Positions 1-5,260 of a DNA stretch of 5,260 nt are shown here, one piece after another (position 1 is the stretch's first letter; the number at the start of each line of letters is the position of its first letter). The DNA comes from a bacterium (Candidatus Gribaldobacteria) CG07_land_8_20_14_0_80_33_18. Its GTDB lineage: Bacteria > Patescibacteriota > Minisyncoccia > Minisyncoccales > CG1-02-41-26. The notes beneath the pieces are model-generated. The model did not search any database. It saw only the letters and a list, made by a program, of their open reading frames with translations, and was not told the DNA's origin. Made by a program: the position numbers and the translations under genes. Location of the stretch: positions 11,945 through 17,204 of the forward strand of contig PEWP01000010.1 in NCBI GenBank assembly GCA_002779425.1, in the 5' to 3' direction.

Positions 1-18
1 CAGGTGTAAAATTAAACC

Positions 19-1494
19 TTATTTGGAAATAGCTTCTGTATCTTGTTTCACTTCTTTTTTTAAAATTTTAAAAACTTTTCGTTTCATTACTCTTAAAGGA
101 TTAAAAATCGCATTTATTAATTCCGGAGCATATCTGAAGCTGAGAATTTTATCTGCCAAAAAAACTAAAGGACGAGAAAAGGGAATCTTAAATAAAAAAC
201 TATAAAATTTTTTAAGCAAATGGAAATAATGGAAGAAAAAACTAATCTGTTCCCTTCCGATAGTCGGTAAAGATAAAACTGAGTAAGAATAATAATTTTG
301 GGGAACTTCTGCGTCTTCTTCCTTAAGATATCTTTTCTGTACACAAAGTTCATAAAGAAAGGTTCCTTTATAGGGATAAAAAATAGAAACCACTGATAAA
401 TTAGGATTAATTTCAGCGTTTAATTTAATTGTTTCTAAAATTTCTTTTGGTCCTTCACCGGGCAAACCAACCATATTATAGGCTTGGGTTTTAAAGCCTT
501 TTTGCCTTGCTGTTTTGAAAGCCTTCTTAATTTGTTCCACCGTTATCCCTTTGTTTAAAACTTCTTTTAAAATAAAATCATCTCCAGATTCAACGCCTAT
601 TCTTAAAAGATAACCACCCGCTTCTTTAAGTAAAGATAAAAGATTTTCTGTCATTAAATTTACTCTTATATCGCTAGAAAAAGGAAGATTGATTTCTTTC
701 TTATAAAGAGGCACAAATTCTTTAACCCAGTCCTTTCTGACAAAAAGTAAATCATCATCAAAACGAACAAATTTAATGAAAGGATATTTTTTAACTGTTT
801 CTTTTATTTCTGCTATCACAGTTCGGGGAGAACGAGTTCGATGATAATATTGAGAGTTTGAATAGAGCTTTCTTAAAGTAGATTCACAACAAAAAGTACA
901 CTGGTAGGGACAACCCCGAGAAAACATAAAAGTGCCAATTCCCCTTTTCTCTAAATTAAGAAGGGGGTAATCATAAATTTCTCTATCTGGAAAAGGAAGT
1001 TCATCAAGATTAGTAATAAGAGCTCTTAATTCGTTTCTAAAAATTCTTTCTCCTTTTTTCAACCAAATATTTTTAACATTTTCAATTGGTTGACCACTTT
1101 CCATTTTTTGGCAGAGCTCAACCATAGCCAAATCTCCTTCACCCCGGCAAATCATATCAATACTTTCATCTTTTATTACTTCTTCTGGACAAACAGTAGG
1201 ATGAACTCCCCCACAGATGATTGGAGCGCTGGTTACTTTTTTTGCTGCTTTAGCATATTTTTTAACAAAAGGAAAAACGTGGGCAGTAGAAGAAAAACCA
1301 ATTAAATCAGGATTTAAAGCTTTTACTTTTTCTTGGAATTCCTCTTCTGAAATTTTTTTAAGCAATTGAATAAGGCTGGTTCGGTGACCAGCTTTTTTTA
1401 AAACAGCCGATAAAGAAGCAATGCCGTGATGAAAATAACCAGTATAAGTTGGGTCATCGGTAGCTAAATCTGGATAAACAAAAGTGATGCGCAT
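19..1494 (-). CDS. B12-binding-type radical SAM protein, substrate unknown
   Basis: Product of 491 residues in the BchE/HpnP-like layout: an N-terminal Rossmann-like cobalamin-binding domain followed by a radical SAM barrel. In the first domain I see MRITFVYPDL at the start, LIGFSST (64-70), GGVHPT (95-100) and RGEGD (117-121); there is no DxHxxG motif, as is usual in this class. The linker LPFPD precedes the cluster motif CPYQCTFC (C195, C199, C202), which should bind the [4Fe-4S] cluster that cleaves S-adenosylmethionine. FDDD (245-248), GVESGD (300-305) and GLPGE (343-347) are typical barrel strands. The last 70 residues are aromatic and basic with no SPASM-type cysteines. The start is the ATG at 1494, 10 bp after the mrdA stop, because family members begin right at this strand; a TTG at 1527 would add 11 residues and overlap mrdA. 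No Shine-Dalgarno is seen. Family members act on lipids, tetrapyrroles and peptides; I cannot assign a substrate. Confidence 0.88.
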   Translation of the reverse strand: MRITFVYPDLATDDPTYTGYFHHGIASLSAVLKKAGHRTSLIQLLKKISEEEFQEKVKALNPDLIGFSSTAHVFPFVKKYAKAAKKVTSAPIICGGVHPTVCPEEVIKDESIDMICRGEGDLAMVELCQKMESGQPIENVKNIWLKKGERIFRNELRALITNLDELPFPDREIYDYPLLNLEKRGIGTFMFSRGCPYQCTFCCESTLRKLYSNSQYYHRTRSPRTVIAEIKETVKKYPFIKFVRFDDDLLFVRKDWVKEFVPLYKKEINLPFSSDIRVNLMTENLLSLLKEAGGYLLRIGVESGDDFILKEVLNKGITVEQIKKAFKTARQKGFKTQAYNMVGLPGEGPKEILETIKLNAEINPNLSVVSIFYPYKGTFLYELCVQKRYLKEEDAEVPQNYYSYSVLSLPTIGREQISFFFHYFHLLKKFYSFLFKIPFSRPLVFLADKILSFRYAPELINAIFNPLRVMKRKVFKILKKEVKQDTEAISK

Positions 1495-1504
1495 ATTAAG
1501 TAAA

Positions 1505-3433
1505 TTACTTTGTAAAATACCATTCAAGAATTTCTTTTGCTACAGGTAAAGCAGCGGCTTGGATACCAGAAACATCTTCAACTAAAACTGTTAAAACAAT
1601 CTGAGGATTTTCATAGGGAGCAAAAACCGTAACCCAGTTATTGTAAATATTACTAACTTGAGTTTGAGCTGTCCCGGTTTTAGCCGCTGCGCTAACTGGT
1701 AAAGAATTCAATAAATAGGATGAACCAGAAGGCGAAGTTACTGCTTGTCTCATCCCTTCTTTAATGATTTGAAGATTCTCTGAGTTAATAAAATTTGTCT
1801 TTTTTATTTCCGAGCAAAGCGAGGAATCAAGGTTCTGCCGAAGGCAGGTTCTTATTTCCGGGGGAATTTCTTTAATTAAATTTTTTTGTTCATCAATTAT
1901 TTTATTAATTATTTTTGGTTGATAAAGAGTGCCATTATTGGCAATAGCGGCGTAAGCGGAAACCAGTTGAAGAGGGCTAATGAGAAGATAACCTTGACCA
2001 ATAGAAAGGTTATAAGTATCGCCTAAATACCAAATTCTTTCTGCTTTAGACCGATTTTTAAAATAATTTTCTTTCCAAACCGCATCAGGAATTCTTCCTT
2101 CAATTTCTCCCGGCAAATCAATATTAGTTTTTTCGCCAAAACCAAAAAGATTAAGATATTCTTTAATTTTTTCTATTCCTAAACCTTTAAATTTTCTTGG
2201 CAATGCCGGCTCGGAAAATTCTGAAGCAGTATAACCACCGCCAATCATATAAAAGAAAGGATTAATTGATTCGGCAATAGCTCTTTTAATGTCGGTAAAG
2301 CCGTGAAAAGTCCAGTCAGAAAAACATTCTTTTTCCCCGGAGTAAATATTTTTCAAACATAATTCCAATGGACAATAAAGAGTAGTTTTTTCAATAATAA
2401 TTTTCTCTTCCAAAGCGGCGTAACCAATAAAAGGTTTAATGCTTGAACCAATTTGATAAGCGCCGGCAATTACTCTGTTAAGCTGAGGACTCAAAAGATT
2501 AGAGTTCAATTTATTCAACTCATCCTCGCTTATTCCTTTGGCAAATAAATTATTATCATAGGAGGGCAATGAAACAGAAGCCAAAATTTCCCCAGTTTGA
2601 GGATTCATTGCGACAATTGCCCCACTTCTGCTTCCTAAACGTTCCAAAATCCTTTCTAAACTCTCTTCTGCTTTCTTTTGAAGGTCAGTATCAATTGAAA
2701 GAACAATGCTTTTGCCTGACTGGGGGTATTCAACAATATTTCTTTTAATTTCTTTGCCATAAACATCTTTTTCGATTTCAATTTCTCCTTTATTTTCTTT
2801 TAAAACATCATCGTAAATTTTTTCAACACCTTCTTTCCCCAAATATCCTAATAAATGAGCTAAACTTTGGATTTTTTCATATTCGCGAGTATTTCTTTGT
2901 TGAATTGAAAATCCCGGGAATTGCTCTTTATTTGATTCAAAAAAAATTACAAATTCGGAAGAAACATTTTTAATAACTTCTTCCTTATCGTTAATAAAAT
3001 CCCTACCTAAGAGCGAAGAGATTTGCTTTACGATTTCGTCGCGTTTGCTCTTTTCTTTTGGAAGTTTATCAGGTTCAAATACCAAATCAAAACTCATCTC
3101 GTTTTTGACTAATTGTTTAAAATTTCGGTCATAAATTACACCGCGATTAGTACTTAATTTTAAAATAACAAATTTATTTTTCTCGGCTAATTTTAAATAT
3201 TCTTTTCCTTCTATAATTTGGTATTTAAAACTAAAAAACCAAAGTATGACAATAAGAATAAAAGAGAAAAAAAGAAAGAAAGAAAAAATTTTCCTAGCTA
3301 AGGGAATTTCTAATTTTTTATCAGAAATTTCCAACGCCTCTTCTCTTTTTTTTAAAAGGTTATCTAAAAAAACTTCTTCCATTTCAATTTCGGAATTTTC
3401 TCTTTTATTTTTTTTATTCATAAAATTTTTCAT
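1505..3433 (-). CDS. mrdA: Penicillin-binding protein 2, elongasome D,D-transpeptidase
   Basis: Class B penicillin-binding protein of 642 residues (E. coli PBP2 has 633) that crosslinks peptidoglycan during cell elongation on the outer face of the membrane. A charged cytoplasmic tail (1-47) precedes one membrane helix (about 49-69). Next come the pedestal/dimerisation domain (about 90-240, with RGVIYDRN at 98-105 and HLLGYLG at 193-199) and the transpeptidase domain (about 250-640). The three catalytic motifs are intact: SSIK with nucleophile S330 and K333, SIN (389-391), and KTG (585-587). SIGQG (477-481) is also present. C354, C359 and C370 lie near the active site. The assignment to PBP2 rather than FtsI rests on the mreCD context. 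The ATG at 3433 overlaps the mreD stop as ATGA, implying translational coupling; an in-frame ATG at 3421 (Met5) is an alternative. Residues about 527-542 are encoded by a probable inserted repeat, described separately. RodA, the usual glycosyltransferase partner, does not follow. Confidence 0.95.
   Translation of the reverse strand: MKNFMNKKNKRENSEIEMEEVFLDNLLKKREEALEISDKKLEIPLARKIFSFFLFFSFILIVILWFFSFKYQIIEGKEYLKLAEKNKFVILKLSTNRGVIYDRNFKQLVKNEMSFDLVFEPDKLPKEKSKRDEIVKQISSLLGRDFINDKEEVIKNVSSEFVIFFESNKEQFPGFSIQQRNTREYEKIQSLAHLLGYLGKEGVEKIYDDVLKENKGEIEIEKDVYGKEIKRNIVEYPQSGKSIVLSIDTDLQKKAEESLERILERLGSRSGAIVAMNPQTGEILASVSLPSYDNNLFAKGISEDELNKLNSNLLSPQLNRVIAGAYQIGSSIKPFIGYAALEEKIIIEKTTLYCPLELCLKNIYSGEKECFSDWTFHGFTDIKRAIAESINPFFYMIGGGYTASEFSEPALPRKFKGLGIEKIKEYLNLFGFGEKTNIDLPGEIEGRIPDAVWKENYFKNRSKAERIWYLGDTYNLSIGQGYLLISPLQLVSAYAAIANNGTLYQPKIINKIIDEQKNLIKEIPPEIRTCLRQNLDSSLCSEIKKTNFINSENLQIIKEGMRQAVTSPSGSSYLLNSLPVSAAAKTGTAQTQVSNIYNNWVTVFAPYENPQIVLTVLVEDVSGIQAAALPVAKEILEWYFTK
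1804..1860 (-). repeat. Palindromic repeat inserted in frame in mrdA, with 9-bp flanking repeats
   Basis: The 9-mer TTATTTCCG occurs perfectly at 1804-1812 and 1852-1860, exactly 48 bp apart, so one copy plus the 39-bp interior equals 16 codons. The interior (1813-1851) is 21/39 G+C, against about one third in the surrounding gene. It holds a hairpin CTGCC-GAA-GGCAG (1835-1847), itself bracketed by the direct repeat AGGTTCT (1830-1836 and 1846-1852). A second imperfect hairpin TTCC..GCAAAGC..GGAA (1808-1826) reaches into one flanking repeat. Read in mrdA, the unit gives TCLRQNLDSSLCSEI, with EIR and EIK at its two ends. Removing one unit joins PPEI directly to KKTNF, which is how I would expect the protein to read. 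I infer insertion of a short palindromic element with a 9-bp target duplication. A local duplication or chance repeats in a variable loop are alternatives. Confidence 0.6.
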
Positions 3434-3927
3434 ATAGGCGACTTCTTAGATTTGTAAATATTCGTAATTCGTAGGGCAAAGAGGATTATAAAAAATAAAA
3501 ACAAACTATAGAGAAGTTCTATAAAAAATGAGAATAAATTAACATTGAAGCTATATTTTAACGAAATAAAATTCAAGAAAATTTTTGAAAAATACAAACA
3601 AAAACAAAAAAGAATTGGAAACCAAAGAAAATTTGATTTTTCAAAAAATTGATAAAACTTATCAATTAAAATCGCTATAATAAGAAAATTTAAAGCCCAA
3701 CTGCCCAAAAGTAAACCAGAATGAATATCTAAAAGCAAACCGCCAATAAAAGATAAAATCATTCTTAAATTTTTCTCTCGGTCGGTTTTAACCAAAAAAT
3801 TCAATAAAAAAACTAAAATTAAAACAAGATTAGGAATAACTCCGAAAATACTAAATTTTACTAAAAAACTTTGTTGAAAAATTATTAAAAAATAAAATAT
3901 AGGAATTAAAATTAAAAATTCATTCAT
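3430..3927 (-). CDS. mreD: Rod shape-determining protein MreD
   Basis: Small polytopic membrane protein of 165 residues, a usual size for MreD, with about six hydrophobic segments (near 4-22, 29-47, 55-70, 72-90, 100-121 and 132-153) and a basic C-terminal tail (YKSKKSPI). Family marks are GVIPNLVLIL (29-38) and the GGLLLDIHSGLLLGS stretch (62-76) with conserved D67. MreD partners MreC in the inner membrane and helps activate the RodA-PBP2 synthase. I chose the ATG at 3927, which shares one base with the mreC stop (TGATG). A TTG one codon upstream (3930) would be a poorer start. There is no Shine-Dalgarno, so translation probably depends on ribosomes finishing mreC. The gene ends in a 4-bp ATGA overlap with mrdA. 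Sequence divergence of MreD is high in general, so the identification rests on topology, the two motifs and position. Confidence 0.9.
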   Translation of the reverse strand: MNEFLILIPIFYFLIIFQQSFLVKFSIFGVIPNLVLILVFLLNFLVKTDREKNLRMILSFIGGLLLDIHSGLLLGSWALNFLIIAILIDKFYQFFEKSNFLWFPILFCFCLYFSKIFLNFISLKYSFNVNLFSFFIELLYSLFLFFIILFALRITNIYKSKKSPI

Positions 3928-4730
3928 CAAAAGTTTAAAATAACAAATAGCGTTTGGCCTAAATTTAATTTAAAAAATGGTTCAAGTTCAATAATTTGAT
4001 GGGGTTCAATATCGCTTTTTTCAACTTTTTTAATTTCTCCAACCAAAAATCCTTGAGGAAATTTTTGAGCTATATTGCTGCTGATAACTGTCTCTCCCTC
4101 TTTAATCTCTTTTTCTTTAGGAATAAATTTTATTTTAATTTTAAAATTCCCTTCTCCTTGAGCTAATCCATAGATTTTTTCTCTACTGTCGGCAGCAGTT
4201 ATAATTTCAACATCAAAGATATTATTCTCGGCTGAAATTAATTTCACCCTTGAAAAGTTTTTATAGACCTGGTCGATTTTACCCACTAATACTTTTTCGG
4301 CAGAAATAACCGGCAGACCTTCTATCATCCCATCTTCTTTTCCTTTTGAAATTAAAATAAAATCCCCTTCTGTTTCTTTACTAATTGATTTAACTAAAAT
4401 TAATTGGAATTCTTTTTCCAACCCTAAATTTAAAGCTTTTCTTAATTCTTCATTTTCTTTTTTTAATAACTCGAATTCTACTATTTTAGCTAAGAGGTTT
4501 TGGTTTTGTTCCAAAAGTTTTTGGTTTTCTGTTTTTAAATTTTTAAACTCCGAAAATGTTTGAAAAAAGCTTGAAATTTTATCTCCGGTTAAAGAAAAAT
4601 TTTTAAAAAAGGGTAAAGAGATGGTATAAAAAGCATTTTTAATTTCTCTTAATAAAAATTTATTAAAACTAATTAAAATTAAAATAATTAAAATAATAAT
4701 TAAAAGAAATTTCCCTCTTTTTAACTTCAT
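3927..4730 (-). CDS. mreC: Rod shape-determining protein MreC
   Basis: Protein of 267 residues with the standard MreC plan. A short basic cytoplasmic start (MKLKRGK) and one membrane helix (about 8-27) are followed by an extracytoplasmic coiled coil (about 55-102, with heptad-like ENQKLLEQNQNLL) and a double beta-barrel domain. Family hallmarks are ISKGKEDGMIEGLPVIS (127-143), VGKIDQV (149-155) and ETVISSNIAQKFPQGFLVGEI (213-233). MreC forms filaments outside the membrane that bind PBP2 and switch on wall synthesis, which fits mreD and mrdA downstream. The ATG at 4730 is the natural start because the membrane helix follows at once; the leader before it (AACGTTCGCTATT) has no Shine-Dalgarno. 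It is the first gene of the cluster and has its own -10 box 24 bp upstream of the start codon, directly after the rRNA terminator. mreB, its usual upstream neighbour, is replaced by the rRNA operon. Confidence 0.95.
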   Translation of the reverse strand: MKLKRGKFLLIIILIILILISFNKFLLREIKNAFYTISLPFFKNFSLTGDKISSFFQTFSEFKNLKTENQKLLEQNQNLLAKIVEFELLKKENEELRKALNLGLEKEFQLILVKSISKETEGDFILISKGKEDGMIEGLPVISAEKVLVGKIDQVYKNFSRVKLISAENNIFDVEIITAADSREKIYGLAQGEGNFKIKIKFIPKEKEIKEGETVISSNIAQKFPQGFLVGEIKKVEKSDIEPHQIIELEPFFKLNLGQTLFVILNF

Positions 4731-4732
4731 AA

Positions 4733-4743
4733 TAGCGAACGTT
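4733..4743. repeat. 11-bp direct repeat, copy 1 (mreC leader)
   Basis: TAGCGAACGTT is present here and again at 4777-4787, 44 bp apart, in an otherwise AT-rich gap. This copy overlaps the palindrome just upstream of the mreC start codon. An exact 11-mer containing two CG steps is unlikely by chance in 88 bp of such composition. Confidence 0.55.
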
Positions 4744-4752
4744 TATAACGTT
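4738..4752. promoter_or_regulatory. 15-bp palindrome at the mreC transcription start, possible operator
   Basis: AACGTT-TAT-AACGTT is two self-complementary hexamers separated by 3 bp, so the whole is an inverted repeat around a 3-bp centre. It begins one base downstream of the -10 box and covers the expected transcription start and the short mreC leader. A repressor bound here would block the promoter; alternatively the 5' end of the mRNA could fold. A third AACGTT lies in the terminator stem (4782-4787). No regulator gene is adjacent, so function is inferred only from symmetry and position. Confidence 0.35.
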
Positions 4753-4753
4753 T

Positions 4754-4759
4754 ATTATA
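4754..4759 (-). promoter_or_regulatory. Candidate -10 box of the mreC-mreD-mrdA promoter
   Basis: On the minus strand this reads TATAAT, a perfect sigma-70 -10 hexamer. Transcription would begin near 4746-4748, giving a leader of about 16-18 nt before the mreC ATG at 4730. No good -35 is present: the best hexamer at 18-bp spacing is TTCGCT (4778-4783), which lies in the terminator stem. The AT-rich setting makes chance occurrence possible, but placement between the rRNA terminator and mreC is what would be expected. Confidence 0.55.
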
Positions 4760-4763
4760 ACTC

Positions 4764-4788
4764 AAAAAACGAGCGTTAGCGAACGTTC
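4764..4788 (-). terminator. Intrinsic terminator of the rRNA operon
   Basis: Reading the minus strand, the arms GAACGTT and AACGCTC form a 7-bp stem (one G-U pair) around the loop CGCT, followed by G and six T. This lies about 30 nt past the 3' end of 5S rRNA, a normal position for the end of an rRNA operon. The stem is short with modest GC, so some readthrough into mreC is plausible. Confidence 0.75.
4777..4787. repeat. 11-bp direct repeat, copy 2 (terminator stem)
   Basis: Second exact copy of TAGCGAACGTT. It forms the upstream arm and loop of the rRNA terminator hairpin. The sharing of sequence between terminator and mreC leader could be a copied segment, a pair of binding sites for one protein, or the basis of an alternative RNA fold in readthrough transcripts. 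Confidence 0.55.
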
Positions 4789-4818
4789 TAAAGAATCTTT
4801 AAAGACAATTTAAATAAC

Positions 4819-4932
4819 TGGGGTGGCGGCTACCTACTTTCGCAGATAAACTACTATCATCGGCCTTGACGTATTTCACTTCCGAGTTCGGAATGGGATC
4901 GGGTGGGACAACGTCAGTATAGCCGCCACCTC
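4819..4932 (-). rRNA. rrf: 5S ribosomal RNA
   Basis: Complete 5S rRNA of about 114 nt. The terminal helix pairs AGCCGCCACC (4921-4930 on the plus strand) with GGTGGCGGCT (4822-4831) and can be extended by further pairs at the outer end. On the minus strand the conserved core reads CCCATTCCGAACTCGGAAGT, the loop B/helix III region, and TGCGAAAGTAGGT lies near the 3' end, both diagnostic of bacterial 5S. It follows 23S after a spacer of about 47 bp without a tRNA (4933-4980) and precedes the operon terminator. The exact ends are estimated from the helix and may be off by one or two bases. Confidence 0.97.
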
Positions 4933-4980
4933 AACTATCTAAATAATTATAATCATTAATTACTAGCCAATATATTACCT

Positions 4981-5260
4981 AAAATCTTGATTTATGATTT
5001 ATTAGTACTCCTCGGCTCAATGGGTTACCCCACTTACACCTGGAGCCTATCAACCCCGTCATCTTTCGGGGAATCTATGAGTTCTAATCTTGGGGGGGGC
5101 TTCACACTTAATATGCTTTCAGTGTTTATCCCGTATTAACATAGCTACCCAGCGATGCCGCTGGCGCGACAACTGGTACACCAGAGGTTAACTCGTTTTG
5201 GTCCTCTCGTACTAAAAACGACTCCCCTTCAAAACTCGACGCCTGCGGTAGAAAGGGACC
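4981..5260 (-). rRNA. rrl: 23S ribosomal RNA, 3' end (partial)
   Basis: About 280 nt of the 3' end of the large-subunit rRNA; the gene continues past the right edge of the window. The universal sarcin-ricin loop AGTACGAGAGGACC is seen on the minus strand at 5200-5213, the binding site of translational GTPases. Further conserved blocks are CTGAAAGCAT (near 5113-5122), CCCGAAAGATGA (near 5060-5071), GTTGATAGGC (near 5046-5055) and the terminal AGTACTAAT. The 3' end is placed near 4981 by counting 20 nt past ACTAAT as in E. coli. The helix 98 hairpin usual in bacteria seems to be missing near 5071-5090. A run of eight C (5092-5099) lies where other bacteria also have a pyrimidine run of the same length. 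Confidence 0.97.

Noticed and set aside
1090..1305. Plus-strand open frame inside the radical SAM gene
   Set aside because: Shadow of the well-supported minus-strand gene; no start signal and no recognisable domain.
1498..1510. Perfect 13-bp inverted repeat AAGTAA-A-TTACTT at the mrdA/radical SAM junction
   Set aside because: Short, AT-rich, no T-tract, and explained by the stop codon and spacing; too likely by chance to call an operator or terminator.
3261..3292. Purine-rich GAAA-like repeat suggesting a simple-sequence phase-variation tract
   Set aside because: Imperfect units and explained by Phe/Leu codons of the PBP2 membrane helix.
3246..3437. Plus-strand Lys/Ser/Phe-rich open frame
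   Set aside because: Antisense shadow of the mrdA N-terminus; low complexity caused by purine-rich sequence opposite the membrane helix.
4670..4705. 36-bp tract of only A and T
   Set aside because: It encodes the Ile/Leu-rich membrane helix of MreC; composition follows from codon choice in a low-GC genome.
4944..4962. TAATTA inverted repeat in the 23S-5S spacer
   Set aside because: A/T hexamers of this kind are expected by chance; no tRNA or clear processing stem is seen in the spacer.
5092..5099. Run of eight G (C in the rRNA) suspected as a sequencing error
   Set aside because: B. subtilis 23S, as I remember it, has a pyrimidine run of the same length at this site, so the length is normal.

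Overview
The window is AT-rich (roughly two thirds A+T by eye), and everything I can support lies on the minus strand. It therefore reads from right to left: the 3' end of a 23S rRNA, a 5S rRNA, an 88-bp gap, then mreC, mreD, mrdA (penicillin-binding protein 2) and a B12-binding-type radical SAM gene that ends 18 bp before the left edge. TGA serves as the stop of mreC and mreD, so the standard bacterial code applies. The best guess is a member of the Patescibacteria (candidate phyla radiation), Parcubacteria-like. The support is low GC, tight start/stop overlaps, almost no Shine-Dalgarno sequences, a long charged cytoplasmic tail on PBP2, and a 23S rRNA that seems to lack helix 98. This is an inference; no 16S gene is present to settle it.

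Right part (4819-5260): about 280 nt of the 3' end of 23S rRNA, including the sarcin-ricin loop, then a spacer of about 47 bp without a tRNA, then a complete 5S rRNA. The 88-bp gap that follows is dense. It holds an intrinsic terminator for the rRNA operon, a consensus -10 box for mreC only a few bases beyond the terminator T-tract, a 15-bp palindrome at the expected mreC transcription start, and an 11-bp direct repeat shared by the terminator stem and the mreC leader.

Left and middle part (19-4730): mreC, mreD and mrdA overlap by 1 and 4 bp, and the radical SAM gene begins 10 bp after mrdA, so the four look like one transcription unit. MreC (periplasmic scaffold), MreD (membrane partner) and PBP2 (transpeptidase) are the core of the elongasome that builds the lateral cell wall. 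MreB and RodA, their usual partners, are not in the window. The role of the radical SAM enzyme is unknown.

The most unusual signal is inside mrdA. A GC-richer 48-bp unit, bounded by perfect 9-bp direct repeats and containing two small hairpins, lies in frame just before the last helix ahead of the KTG motif. It looks like a small palindromic mobile repeat that inserted into an essential gene with a target-site duplication and is translated as 16 extra residues, a situation comparable to the Rickettsia palindromic elements.
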